64,000 nt of DNA from Lewinellaceae bacterium (GCA_020636445.1 JACJXV010000013.1:1-64000); one strand, 5' to 3'; positions 52,691 to 61,699 are shown, numbered from the stretch's first letter. The notes: generated by a model not told the origin, from the sequence alone. Program-made: numbers and translations.

Positions 52691-54028
52691 CTATTCGTCC
52701 CCAGATTTTGCTTCCTGCTCAGGGTGAGACTCTCGTTTCATTAAAGCTTCGTAAACGGTAACCCAGGAGTCCCATCCTTCAAACTGGGCTAGTGAACTGT
52801 TATGCCAGAGTGTGCAGAAAGTTCCGCCACTATGCCGACAACTATCTGCTAGGGTTTGTAATCGCTGATCGGCCTCGGCAGGTGTGAGTTGAAGGTATTT
52901 GCGCAGGGTTACATCCATGGCCTGAAAAGGGGTGAGCAGCAACTCGGTAGTGCATTCATTTTCCAGGTCATACCAGGGAAACGATCGGCAGGTACCGGCC
53001 CGAAAGCCCGTATCATCGGCAAAGCCCAGACTGAAATCGTGACGGATGCCAGCTGCTAATAGTGCGCGGTAGGTTTGCGGAAAACGCAGAATCAAAAAAT
53101 GCTGGCGGCTACGGGCGACTGGCGCTTTGATAATGGCTGCCAGGGTATCCCGTTCCTGATTGAGCCGCCAGGGGTGTCGGTTACTGGCAAAGGAAGGGTG
53201 CAGGCCTCCCGGGTGGGTAGCCAGGAGCCGTTGAACGAGTTGTCGAAATGCGGGCCGATTGGGGGAAATACCCCGGTCATGGCGCCCCCGGCCACCAACC
53301 AGGAAGAAAAAATAGGCTGGCAGGGCACATTGCCGGTGACGCTCCAGGAGCCAGTCATACGTATCATAAGGGTCGCGGCGGAGACCCCTCAAAACGGAAA
53401 ACCGCAGCGGGATACGCTTCCAATGCCCTTTGATGAAGTCCCGGCCCAGGGCCGGTAATTGCCGACCCCAGGAACGTTCGCGGAAGGCCCAGGCCAGGTC
53501 GATATCATAAGTTGGAAAAAACTGGTAGCCGGGGGGCTTTATAGACAGGGCTGGGAAGCATCGCTTTAGTTCCGCCAAAAGGGTATTTGCCCATTCGTCG
53601 ACCCATGGCCGTTGCAGGAGGCCCTGTTGGGCTGCCCAACTTCCACTGGCCGGGAAGCGCCCCCATTGATCAGGTGTAAAGGGCAAATACTCCTCATAGC
53701 GGCTGAGATGGAAGAAAAATTGAGCAAGGATATCATTGTCGTAAACACAGCTCTGGGGCGTTTGCACGGCGGATATTGTTGTAGCCAGTATACTGGGAGC
53801 CGGTCTGGCAATTGGCCTGACGGCAAGAAATCCACCGGCCGGGATAATGACTCCGCAAGCATTTGGTGGGGGCGTTTGGCAGTACCACAGGGTAGGGCCG
53901 GAAGTCCTGTTTAAATCGGCGGGAGGAGGACTTATTCGATACGGGAGGGGATACCAATAATCGAATAACACCGCTAATACATAGCGAAGGCGGGGGCTAT
54001 CCTGATCAGTATAAACGCATAATTCCAT
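52691..54028 (-). CDS. polysaccharide deacetylase-like protein (DUF7033-type N terminus)
   Basis: 445 aa. The N-terminal 130 residues resemble the domain that precedes deacetylases in Bacteroidota (FFHLSRYEEYLPF near 107). The catalytic-type part has PTYDIDLAWAF (about 168-178; the D-x-D in place of the usual NodB DD), then HPSFASNRHP (about 275-284) and a late DFSLGFADDTGFRAGTCRSF with the WYDLE segment. These recall the CE4 fold with altered motif spacing. Probable substrate is a polysaccharide of the envelope; activity is not certain. No signal peptide was seen. Confidence 0.7.
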   Translation of the reverse strand: MELCVYTDQDSPRLRYVLAVLFDYWYPLPYRISPPPADLNRTSGPTLWYCQTPPPNACGVIIPAGGFLAVRPIARPAPSILATTISAVQTPQSCVYDNDILAQFFFHLSRYEEYLPFTPDQWGRFPASGSWAAQQGLLQRPWVDEWANTLLAELKRCFPALSIKPPGYQFFPTYDIDLAWAFRERSWGRQLPALGRDFIKGHWKRIPLRFSVLRGLRRDPYDTYDWLLERHRQCALPAYFFFLVGGRGRHDRGISPNRPAFRQLVQRLLATHPGGLHPSFASNRHPWRLNQERDTLAAIIKAPVARSRQHFLILRFPQTYRALLAAGIRHDFSLGFADDTGFRAGTCRSFPWYDLENECTTELLLTPFQAMDVTLRKYLQLTPAEADQRLQTLADSCRHSGGTFCTLWHNSSLAQFEGWDSWVTVYEALMKRESHPEQEAKSGDE

Positions 54029-54384
54029 TGCTGCTAAGGTACCAAAAAGGAAGTGGTAACCAAGGTGTTGTCTCGTCTTTCGATACAGGGTAAATCCTAA
54101 ACACGCTCTTAACCCTCTGAGAGAAGTTTGGATGACTACCTGGCGTCAGGATATTGTTGGTTCGCAGTGGTTTGACTACTCTCAGACCAATCATGGGGTG
54201 TAGTGCCTGAACCCTTTAATCATAGGGATATATGCTATGTCGCGGACAAAAACGAGAAGAACAAGAGCTAGGGTGGTATTTCTCGTTGTGTTTTAGTAAA
54301 TTGACTGAACAAAACCTGGAGGGCATTGTCTTGCTTTTGATGCCTTTTTCAATTCCTATTTTTTTACGCTCAAGCGCCTGCAGC
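54029..54384. other. spacer between divergent genes
   Basis: A 356-bp region between the minus-strand deacetylase and the plus-strand outer-membrane gene. No gene, clear promoter or strong hairpin was recognised. Confidence 0.4.
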
Positions 54385-55200
54385 ATGAAGTATTGGAGAC
54401 TATTTCTAGGGGTACTCATCGGAATACTGCCGATGGCCGTCCAGGCCCAGCAAACCCTGGCCTTGGGTCAGAATAATTATGATAATCGAAAGGGTATTAT
54501 CTACGATAAAGAGGTGTCCGTGGATTTCAGGATACACACTAATGGCATGTCCCTTGGGATGAACTTTGGTCAGATCAAAACGTATTACCGGACGCGCTAT
54601 TTTCACATTGACTTCGGCGAATTGCGCAATTCGAGGGAAACCCGCCAGAATAAAAACATCCAGGCCGGAGGGCCCAATGGTAGTTTCCGTTCCTTTGTCT
54701 ATGGCAAACAAAACAATTTTTATGCCTTGCGCGGAGGGCTTGGGGAAAAGGTATACTTATCCGAAAAAGGTCGCCGTAAGGGGTTGGCAGTCGGTATTTC
54801 TTATGAAGCCGGACCCACCCTGGGCCTATTGAAACCCTACTACCTCATCCTACGCAATGTTTCCGAAAACCCTTCTCCCTTTACAACTTTTCGCAGTGAA
54901 AAATTCACCTCGACTAATGAAGCTCGCTTTCTGGACATCAACAGTATTTTTGGTGCTGACAGCTTTACCCGGGGTTTTGGCGAAATTGGCATAGTACCCG
55001 GTGCACATGCTAAGTTTGCAATGCACTTTGATTGGGGGGCGTTTGACGAGTTTGTTAAAGCATTTGAGGTAGGTCTAATGGCCGACTTCTATTTCCGCAG
55101 TGTTCCAATTATGGTCGAGAGTGACTTGATAAAGGATTCCGGAAACTCCCCGGTGTTCATCAATCTTTTTCTAAATTTGCAGCTTGGAAAGCGCTCCTAA
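54385..55200 (+). CDS. predicted outer-membrane protein
   Basis: 271 aa from the ATG at 54385, which opens a signal peptide (MKYWRLFLGVLIGILPMAVQ, then AQQ); the frame extends upstream to 54232 but without family support. The mature part is rich in alternating strands (GMSLGMNFGQIKTYYRTRYF, KGLAVGISYEAGPTLGL) and ends in a hydrophobic strand (FINLFLNLQLGKRS), as in small Bacteroidota beta-barrels. Function unknown. lipA follows after 69 bp on the same strand. Confidence 0.78.
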   Translation: MKYWRLFLGVLIGILPMAVQAQQTLALGQNNYDNRKGIIYDKEVSVDFRIHTNGMSLGMNFGQIKTYYRTRYFHIDFGELRNSRETRQNKNIQAGGPNGSFRSFVYGKQNNFYALRGGLGEKVYLSEKGRRKGLAVGISYEAGPTLGLLKPYYLILRNVSENPSPFTTFRSEKFTSTNEARFLDINSIFGADSFTRGFGEIGIVPGAHAKFAMHFDWGAFDEFVKAFEVGLMADFYFRSVPIMVESDLIKDSGNSPVFINLFLNLQLGKRS

Positions 55201-55269
55201 CCTCCCTTGGCAGAACAATTGGGTGGGAAATACTGTATTATGGAGGTGCTGAATAAACGGAGATAATCT

Positions 55270-56142
55270 ATGCTGGAATTACCCATCACTGATCGCCAGG
55301 ACCAACGGGTTCGCAAGCCCGACTGGCTGCGGGTCAAATTACCCATCGGTGAAAATTTCAAGAAAGTACGATCACTGGTCGATGAGTATAATTTGCATAC
55401 CATTTGCCAAAGTGGTAGCTGCCCTAATATGGGTGAATGCTGGGGAGCTGGCACGGCTACCTTCATGATTCTGGGGAATACCTGCACGCGTTCCTGCTCT
55501 TTCTGTGCAGTCAAAACCGGGCGTCCTACCGAATATGATGCAGATGAACCCCGGCGCGTTGCAGAAGCAATCAAGCTTATGGGCGTCAAACATGCCGTAA
55601 TTACCTCCGTAAATCGCGATGAATTGAAAGATCGGGGTGCCGAAATTTGGTACCAAACCGTTCGGCAGGTTAAAGAAACTTCTCCGCAAACGACGATCGA
55701 AACGTTGATCCCGGATGTACGGGCCACCTGGTCCGCTCTCGAGACGATGATCTGTGCCGGCCAGGAAGTTGTTTCTCACAATATGGAAACCGTAAAGCGG
55801 CTGTACCGCAAAGTACGCCCGCAGGCCAAATACGAACGTAGTCTGGAACAAATCCAACGCACTAAAGATTTTGGGAAACGCACCAAGTCGGGGATCATGG
55901 TTGGCTTGGGAGAGACGCAGGAAGAAGTGTTCGAAATCATGGATGATCTGGTTGCCCACGGTTGTGATGTGCTAACTATTGGCCAGTACCTGCAGCCTAC
56001 TAAAATGCACCTGGCCGTTGAAGAGTTCGTTCATCCGGATACCTTCGCGCTCTACCAGGAGGTCGGCATGCAGAAAGGATTCAAGTTCGTCGAAAGTGGG
56101 CCCCTGGTCCGCTCATCGTATCATGCTGAACGGCATTTGTAA
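55270..56142 (+). CDS. lipA: lipoyl synthase
   Basis: 290 aa radical-SAM enzyme that inserts two sulfurs into octanoyl groups of lipoate-dependent enzymes. The auxiliary cluster motif is CQSGSCPNMGEC (about 46-57), the radical-SAM motif CTRSCSFC (about 72-79), followed by VITSVNRDEL (about 117-126) and the C-terminal RSSYHAE serine motif that ligates the auxiliary cluster. Length is normal. It is notable beside an organism that also carries PFOR, since lipoate serves the alternative pyruvate dehydrogenase. Confidence 0.96.
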   Translation: MLELPITDRQDQRVRKPDWLRVKLPIGENFKKVRSLVDEYNLHTICQSGSCPNMGECWGAGTATFMILGNTCTRSCSFCAVKTGRPTEYDADEPRRVAEAIKLMGVKHAVITSVNRDELKDRGAEIWYQTVRQVKETSPQTTIETLIPDVRATWSALETMICAGQEVVSHNMETVKRLYRKVRPQAKYERSLEQIQRTKDFGKRTKSGIMVGLGETQEEVFEIMDDLVAHGCDVLTIGQYLQPTKMHLAVEEFVHPDTFALYQEVGMQKGFKFVESGPLVRSSYHAERHL

Positions 56143-56449
56143 TTTCTTTTTTAAGGTCGTACTAAACGCTTGTTAAGGCCCTTCGAATTCAAACAGGAAC
56201 GGGTCTGCCTGCGCAGGACTATGCTGGGTGTAAACGGTACACACAAGAATACCCTTGCAAGCCCTCAACCGTGGGTCAGTAGGGGCATATCCCGGTATAG
56301 CCGTTAAACTGAAAGCGTTCCGTAGGAAGCAACAACGGCTTCCCGGAAGGCAGCGTTACACCGGTTTGAAGACCGGCCATTAGGTTGCGCATGGAATCTG
56401 AAGATTCCGACGAACAGAGATAGCTGCAACTAGCCGGCATTGAAAGTCC
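56143..56449. other. spacer with mini-hairpins between convergent lipA and phosphatase genes
   Basis: 307 bp without a gene. It holds the hairpin pair at 56361-56408. Confidence 0.5.
56361..56408. repeat. paired mini-hairpin element, reverse orientation
   Basis: CCGGTTTGAAGACCGG (56361-56376) and GGAATCTGAAGATTCC (56393-56408). Read on the minus strand this is GGAATCTTCAGATTCC followed by GGCCGGTCTTCAAACCGG, the same order as the copies at 25210 and 29640. Confidence 0.75.
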
Positions 56450-57586
56450 TTACCAGCCAAAGGCAGTCCGCATCTTGGTATAGATAGCCGTATTTTCGTA
56501 GATACCTGCAAAGAGCTCTGCACCAGGACCAAAAGCAAATACGGGGATGAGTGCCGCCGTATGGTAATCGGTGGTAAAGGCGCCTTCAATCCGGCCCATC
56601 CGGGATCCTGGCATAATGGCATAGCCCCCCGTTTCATGGTCGGCAGTAACGATCACCAGGGTTTCGCCATCCTCACGGGCGAAATCGAGCACTGCACCAA
56701 TTGCTTTGTCAAAATCGATCATTTCCGTGATAATGTAATCGGAATCTTTGGCATGACCACCCCAATCGATTTGTGAACCTTCAATCATTAGGAAGAACCC
56801 TTTGTTGTCCTGATCAATATTTTGCAGAAACACGGTAGCCATTTTCGCTGCTGGTACCAAATAGTTCCTGCCTTGCGCAACGGGGAGGGGCTCACTGTCG
56901 GAGGTGAAATACCCAAATCGTTTGCGAAACTGCAGCGTTACATCAGTAATCTCTTTTTTTGTATAATCATTGATGACATAGCCCTTACTGGCAAGCTCTT
57001 TGGTCAAGTCGCGGCCATCTTCACGGTTAGCGAAATACTTCATTCCGCCTCCGATGAAAATATCAACCGGAGTTTGCAGAAAATCAGAAGCGATATCCTC
57101 CATCGCTCGTCGGGTTTTGGCATGCGCGATAAAGGATGCCGGGGTAGCGTGGGTAATGCTGGAAGTAGACACCAGGCCTGCACGTAATCCTTGTTTAATG
57201 GCATCTTCAAGGATAGTGGGCACGGGCATGGAATCTTTATCAACGCCAATGGCACCGTTATAGGTTTTAACGCCGGCAGAAAAGGCAGTAGCGCCGGCAG
57301 CAGAATCTGTAATGAGATTATTACTAGCGTAAGATTTATGCAAGCCTATTACGGGAAATTTTTCGAGGTTCAGCTGGTTGTTGTTGGCGTATAACCCCGC
57401 GCTGATCTGGGTAAGTCCCATCCCATCACCAATCATAAGAATAATATTGCGCGGATGCTGAATAGGCTTTGCCGCCGGGGCAGGCATCGGACCTGGACTC
57501 AAATCACGGGTGCGTTGGTTACAGGAACTTAGCATAAATAACCCGATCAACAGGATCAAAAACGTGGCAAGGTTGGGAAACTTCAT
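56450..57586 (-). CDS. alkaline phosphatase (lipoprotein)
   Basis: 378 aa. The N terminus ends in a lipobox (LFMLSSC, Cys about 21), so it is probably anchored to a membrane. Alkaline-phosphatase motifs are all present: metal-binding LMIGDGMG (about 50-57), the nucleophile segment ITDSAAGATAFSAG (Ser phosphorylation site, about 92-105), THATPASF (about 144-151), EGSQIDWGGH (about 269-278) and TADHETGG (about 314-321). It releases phosphate from monoesters. It follows dprA by 21 bp on the same strand, probably on one transcript. At 378 aa it lacks the large crown insertions of longer relatives. Confidence 0.94.
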   Translation of the reverse strand: MKFPNLATFLILLIGLFMLSSCNQRTRDLSPGPMPAPAAKPIQHPRNIILMIGDGMGLTQISAGLYANNNQLNLEKFPVIGLHKSYASNNLITDSAAGATAFSAGVKTYNGAIGVDKDSMPVPTILEDAIKQGLRAGLVSTSSITHATPASFIAHAKTRRAMEDIASDFLQTPVDIFIGGGMKYFANREDGRDLTKELASKGYVINDYTKKEITDVTLQFRKRFGYFTSDSEPLPVAQGRNYLVPAAKMATVFLQNIDQDNKGFFLMIEGSQIDWGGHAKDSDYIITEMIDFDKAIGAVLDFAREDGETLVIVTADHETGGYAIMPGSRMGRIEGAFTTDYHTAALIPVFAFGPGAELFAGIYENTAIYTKMRTAFGW

Positions 57587-57607
57587 AATAATAGCAATGA
57601 TGGCTAA

Positions 57608-58690
57608 TTAAGTTCGTCGATATCGCTTTCCAGGGAGAGACTTGATGACTCCTTTTAGCTCCAGGTCAAGTAAGGTAGCCGCCAGGGCGCTACCTGGTTT
57701 ACCAACCTGGAGGGCTAAATCGTCAATGCCGCACTCTCCGGTTTGCGGAAGCAAATCTACGATTAATTTTTCAGCCGGGGTCAATTCCACAAACAACTGT
57801 TGCTGGATACCGGTATCATCCCAGCGCAACCCCCGGGCGATGTCTTCTGCAGAGGTAATGAGGGCCGCCATGTTGTCGCGAATTAAAAGATTGCAGCCCA
57901 GTGCAGAAGGGTCATTAAGGCGGCCGGGCACGGCAAACACTTCCCGGTAATAACCGCTGGCCAGCTGGGCTGTTATCATAGATCCCCCCCGTTCCCCGGT
58001 TTCGACAACCACTAAAGCATCGCACAGCCCAGCAACGATTCGGTTGCGCATGGGGAACTGCTCCTTTTCCGGGGAAGTGTGCCAGCCATATTCGGTAAGG
58101 AGTCCTCCTGATTTGCGGAGGCGACGAGCAGTATCCTGATGGGCTGCCGGATATAAATGGCCCAGGCCATGCCCGAGTACAGCTACGGTAGGCATTTGCC
58201 GGTCCAGTGCCCGTCGGTGCGCACAAATATCGATGCCAAATGCTAAGCCACTGACAATGAGAGGTTGGTAAGGAGCCAGGCCGTCGATTAAAGCCTCACA
58301 ACAGGCGAGTCCGTAAGAACTTGGTTTCCGGGTCCCTACCACCGCAATGCTACGGGAAGGGTTGAGATCAACATTTCCCTGCAGGTAGAGGACCAGCGGG
58401 GCATCGGGTATCTGTTTAAATCGTTCAGGGTACCTGGGATTTCGATAGCTAATGGCTTCTACGCCGGTTTGTTCCAACAAGGATAATTCAGCTTCAGCTT
58501 TCCGCAGTGGTTCCGGGGAACGAATCGCAGCATTAAGTGTTGGTCCAATGCCGGGAATTCGGGAAAGGGCTTGGGCAGAGGCTGAAAAAACTTGTCTGGC
58601 ACTACCGCAATAGGAGAGCAATACCCTGCCGGTTTTAGCGCCAACTTTAGGGATTTTTGTTAATGCAAGTTCATATAAGAGCTCATCCAT
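57608..58690 (-). CDS. dprA: DNA-processing protein DprA
   Basis: 360 aa. It loads RecA on incoming single-stranded DNA during transformation. An N-terminal helix-hairpin-helix/SAM-like segment (LTKIPKVGAKTGRVLLSYCG; SRIPGIGPTLNAAI) precedes the Rossmann-like core with SIAVVGTRKPSSYG (about 113-126), SGLAFGIDICAHRRAL (about 143-158), GHGLGHLYPAAH and FPMRNRIVAGLCDALVVVE. A C-terminal winged helix (about 300-357) completes it. It is upstream of the phosphatase gene. Suggests natural transformation ability, though competence pili are not in the window. Confidence 0.94.
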   Translation of the reverse strand: MDELLYELALTKIPKVGAKTGRVLLSYCGSARQVFSASAQALSRIPGIGPTLNAAIRSPEPLRKAEAELSLLEQTGVEAISYRNPRYPERFKQIPDAPLVLYLQGNVDLNPSRSIAVVGTRKPSSYGLACCEALIDGLAPYQPLIVSGLAFGIDICAHRRALDRQMPTVAVLGHGLGHLYPAAHQDTARRLRKSGGLLTEYGWHTSPEKEQFPMRNRIVAGLCDALVVVETGERGGSMITAQLASGYYREVFAVPGRLNDPSALGCNLLIRDNMAALITSAEDIARGLRWDDTGIQQQLFVELTPAEKLIVDLLPQTGECGIDDLALQVGKPGSALAATLLDLELKGVIKSLPGKRYRRT

Positions 58691-59012
58691 GGCATACTAG
58701 CAACGGTGGTTAGTAGATATTTTAATACTTTTGTAGAGACATGCTTGCTACCATTGGGATCGGCGAAATCGCAGACCCAATAGTTCCACATGCTGTAATT
58801 GAAGCAAGGTTGCCGAACCTCTTCGGTGTCAATGGCTGATCCCCGGCGCTGGCGAAGGCAATAATTGCCCCTACGGCGCGCGGCGGGTTGCTTGGGCAGG
58901 ATGAAAAGCAGGGTTTTGGAAAATGCCAAAAGCAAGTTTTCGTAGAATACTCGCTTACTGGTATAGACCCAAGATAAGACATTATTTTGTTCATAACAAT
59001 AAAGTTGCGAAG
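58691..59012 (+). other. long leader region before the SH3-domain gene
   Basis: TACTTTTG at 58726-58733 fits the -7 box, but no TTTG lies at the right distance upstream. A 32-codon frame starts at 58741 (MLATIGIGEIADPIVP...) and ends at 58839. The following bases include a small palindrome GGCAATAATTGCC (58857-58869) and a GC-rich part. The opposite strand has a 120-codon frame with no family features. It may be a leader, a small gene or nothing. Confidence 0.3.
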
Positions 59013-59534
59013 ATGGCTGCAAAAAAAGGAACCGTACTACCCCGGATGGAGTTTCTGCTCATCGCCTCCTTTTTCCTGGTTTTTGCTATCTGGGCGATAA
59101 GCCGCTGCTCATCGAAGAAATCAGCGTATAGTAAAGAACTGGAGCGGGAGGCAGCTGTAGCCCGTGAGGATAGCCTGCGTCGCCTGGGGATTAACCCGCA
59201 GGATACTGCCAAGGCTTATACCCCAACAGTAGAAATGCCCGCACCGGTTACCGCCGGCTCCGGGACAACCAATCGATCCATTCTATACGTCACTATTGAT
59301 GGTTTGAAAGTGCGGAAAAGCCCAAGCCTAACCGGAGATCTGGTCGAGGAGCTCCGCTTGTTTGATGAAGTTTACTTCCTGGGTGAAGTTTCTAATTTCA
59401 GTGAAGAAATCAACCTCGGTAAAGCAATAGCCAATGAACCCTGGGTCCGTGTTCAAACCAAGAAAGGCAAAGCAGGCTGGGTGTATGGCGCTGGCGTTCA
59501 CTATTACAAGCGAAAGAACCCTGATGCTTTATAA
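59013..59534 (+). CDS. membrane-anchored SH3-domain protein
   Basis: 173 aa from the ATG at 59013 (MAAKKGTVLPRMEFLLIASF); the frame runs upstream to 58923 without support. One transmembrane helix (about 14-31, FLLIASFFLVFAIWAIS), a short charged helix (about 37-62), a linker, then a bacterial SH3 domain (about 90-165; SILYVTIDGLKVRKSPSLTG, WVRVQTKKGKAGWVYGAGVH). SH3 domains of this type bind cell-wall components. It converges with a glucosaminidase gene 28 bp away, also a wall protein, but on the opposite strand. Confidence 0.85.
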   Translation: MAAKKGTVLPRMEFLLIASFFLVFAIWAISRCSSKKSAYSKELEREAAVAREDSLRRLGINPQDTAKAYTPTVEMPAPVTAGSGTTNRSILYVTIDGLKVRKSPSLTGDLVEELRLFDEVYFLGEVSNFSEEINLGKAIANEPWVRVQTKKGKAGWVYGAGVHYYKRKNPDAL

Positions 59535-59562
59535 TCCCGTCTGCGGTTGGGGGCAATTCCTG

Positions 59563-60309
59563 TTAGAGATCATCCCAACGAGCGAGCTTATAATCACGGA
59601 TTAATTTGACGACTTGCTTTGCATATCCTTTTTCGCCAGGATACCCGGTTTCCTCCATTCCTTTGGCCCAGGCCTGGTAGTTTTTGGCGCCAAGTTGTCG
59701 AAGCTTAGAAAAGTGCCCTGTCGTCAGGAAGTAACTGTGGTCGCGAAAACTCATCCATGCGGACTCGTACTGGCGATAACATTCCTTGCCTTGGTTTAGG
59801 GTAGGGCCCTGCCAATCGGTAGTACAACGCAATTGGAAAAAGTTATTACCATCCTGGGCTAAATCACTTTGCCCGCCCTGGCTAAGTAATAAGGCATTTG
59901 CCAGAATGAGGGAAGCAGGGATACCAAATTTATCCCGCTCGGCTACAGCCACTTTGGCAAACCGTTGGATAAAAGCTTCCCGGGTAGCTTCATTCACTTC
60001 CTGTAAAGCACTTAGGGCTGAACTTAGTGGCTGTGTGGGGTCAGTAGTAAAGGGCTGTAGTTCAAATCGATCAACCGGCATCTCAGAGGATGCTTCAGAA
60101 AAGGCTTTGCTCCGTTTATTGTCGGTGTACCGCTCTGACTTGGTGGGGATATTGACGGGGATTTCCTGAGGGCCACTATCGGGAATGGCCGCTGGCGTGT
60201 TCAGGTTGATGTTAAAACTTAAATCCTTTTTCATCGCCAGAAATAATAGCAACAGGGCGATGCCGATTTTGAGCCAGTTCTTACGAGTGTAGTCCAGTAC
60301 TTTTTGCAT
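59563..60309 (-). CDS. glucosaminidase-domain cell-wall hydrolase
   Basis: 248 aa from the ATG at 60309 (MQKVLDYTRKNWLKIGIALL). The frame opens at 60405, but the promoter at 60393-60424 overlaps that point, so 60309 is the supported start. N-terminal transmembrane helix (about 14-27), a Pro/Ser-rich linker, then an endo-beta-N-acetylglucosaminidase (GH73-like) domain (about 115-245; VAVAERDKFGIPASLILANA, NNFFQLRC, YESAWMSFRDHSYFLT, YAKQVVKLIRDYKL). The catalytic glutamate expected after 'A-x-x-A-Q-x' reads as LLLSQGGQS here, so the usual Glu at S-x-E-S-G-W appears replaced by Gly-Gln. Activity is therefore uncertain. Confidence 0.82.
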   Translation of the reverse strand: MQKVLDYTRKNWLKIGIALLLLFLAMKKDLSFNINLNTPAAIPDSGPQEIPVNIPTKSERYTDNKRSKAFSEASSEMPVDRFELQPFTTDPTQPLSSALSALQEVNEATREAFIQRFAKVAVAERDKFGIPASLILANALLLSQGGQSDLAQDGNNFFQLRCTTDWQGPTLNQGKECYRQYESAWMSFRDHSYFLTTGHFSKLRQLGAKNYQAWAKGMEETGYPGEKGYAKQVVKLIRDYKLARWDDL

Positions 60310-60392
60310 TATTTCCTGGTTTTTGTGGCAATTGAATAACAGTGTTAACGATGAATTAGCTTGAACCGCCAAGCTGAGTAACAACAACAATT

Positions 60393-60424
60393 CAAAAATA
60401 AACAAAAAGTTTGTTTAAAACAAA
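60393..60424 (-). promoter_or_regulatory. promoter of the glucosaminidase gene
   Basis: Read on the minus strand: TTTG (complement of 60421-60424), 20 bases, TATTTTTG (complement of 60393-60400). It matches the Bacteroidota consensus fully. Expected transcription start near 60386, which gives a leader of about 75 bases to the ATG at 60309. Confidence 0.75.
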
Positions 60425-60450
60425 AATAAAATAAATGTTTTAAAATAAAG

Positions 60451-60496
60451 AGCCCTTCCGCATATCAACACATGAAGGTGCGGAAGCGGAAGGGCT
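60451..60496 (-). terminator. terminator of the metB-like gene
   Basis: AGCCCTTCCGC (60451-60461) pairs with GCGGAAGGGCT (60486-60496). On the minus strand it is followed by CTTTATTTTAAAAC, about 50 bp beyond the stop at 60548. Confidence 0.75.
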
Positions 60497-60547
60497 TTGG
60501 GGTACAGGAAAAGAACTACCCGCGAACTAGTACCGGCAGTACTTGAT

Positions 60548-61699
60548 TTAGGCAGGCAATTTCTCCAGGGCCTGCGCTAAATCCGCAATAAGGTCGTCCA
60601 CATCTTCGATGCCCACGCTGAGGCGGGTCAATGAATCGGTCAGCCCTACTTTCAGTCGTTCTTCCCGGGGAATAGAGGCGTGTGTCATGGTAGCCGGATG
60701 ACCAATGAGCGATTCTACACCTCCCAAGGATTCTGCCAGTGTAAACAAATGGGTGTTGGCCAGCATGTGGGTAGCGAATTCCAGGGTGTCAGTATGAAGC
60801 GTAAAGGAAACCATTGCACCGAACAAGCGCATCTGGCGCTTGGCGACTTCGTGCCCGGGATGATCCGCAAACCCTGGGTAATAAACGTGCTTTACTTTGG
60901 GATGCTGGCGCAGGAAATCAGCAATTTTAACGGCATTTTGACAGGCGCGTTCAACCCGCAGGTGCAGGGTTTTGATGCCGCGCAGGAGGAGGAAACAATC
61001 CTGAGGCCCCGGAACTGCCCCTACGGCATTTTGCAGAAACCGGAGTTGTGTTGCCATCCCTTCGTCATTGGTAATAACGGCCCCATGAACAACATCTGAA
61101 TGGCCACCGATGTATTTGGTTGCCGAATGCAGTACCAGATCGGCACCCAGGTCAAGGGGGTTTTGTAAGTAGGGCGAAGCAAAAGTGTTGTCAACACAGG
61201 TAATGATCCCATGTTGGCGGGCCAGGGAACACAACGCCTGGATGTCGACGATGTTGAGCATGGGGTTCGTCGGCGTCTCGATCCACAATAAGCGGGTTTG
61301 CGGAGTAAAATGAGTGGCGACGGCTGCAGGATTGGTCATGTCCACAAATAAGCTTTTGATCCCATAGCGTCCGTGGACTTTGGTAAGTTGCCGGTAGGAA
61401 CCCCCGTATAAATCATTGCTGGCAATAACTTCCTCCCCCGGTTGGAACAGGCGAATGACACTGTCCATGGCTGCTAAGCCACTGCTGAAGCAAATGGCGA
61501 ACTGGCCATTTTCAAGCGCAGCGAGGTTTTTTTCCAGTACACTGCGGGTGGGGTTTTGGGTTCGGGCGTATTCATATCCGTGGTGTACGCCGGGAGATTC
61601 CTGAGCATAGGTAGATGTTTGATAGATCGGTGTCATCACGGCACCTGTACTTGGGTCCGGTTCAATACCGGCATGGATTGCTTTGGTTCCAAATTTCAT
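60548..61699 (-). CDS. metB: cystathionine gamma-synthase/lyase-type PLP enzyme
   Basis: 383 aa, Cys/Met-metabolism PLP family. Substrate/phosphate-site YEYARTQNPTR (about 43-53), SSGLAAMDSV (about 72-81), SNDLYGGSYRQL (about 93-104), the PLP aspartate in CVDNTFASPYLQNPL (about 168-182) and the PLP lysine in HSATKYIGGHSDVVHG (about 191-206). Near the C terminus LAESLGGVESLIGHPATMTH is typical. Whether it acts as gamma-synthase (methionine synthesis) or gamma-lyase cannot be settled by sight; the symbol is a best guess. It stands alone, flanked by terminators. Confidence 0.88.
   Translation of the reverse strand: MKFGTKAIHAGIEPDPSTGAVMTPIYQTSTYAQESPGVHHGYEYARTQNPTRSVLEKNLAALENGQFAICFSSGLAAMDSVIRLFQPGEEVIASNDLYGGSYRQLTKVHGRYGIKSLFVDMTNPAAVATHFTPQTRLLWIETPTNPMLNIVDIQALCSLARQHGIITCVDNTFASPYLQNPLDLGADLVLHSATKYIGGHSDVVHGAVITNDEGMATQLRFLQNAVGAVPGPQDCFLLLRGIKTLHLRVERACQNAVKIADFLRQHPKVKHVYYPGFADHPGHEVAKRQMRLFGAMVSFTLHTDTLEFATHMLANTHLFTLAESLGGVESLIGHPATMTHASIPREERLKVGLTDSLTRLSVGIEDVDDLIADLAQALEKLPA

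Noticed and set aside
58660..59022. 120-codon minus-strand frame overlapping dprA start
   Set aside because: Overlaps the dprA start and the SH3 gene leader, with no family features; the composition looks like random translation.
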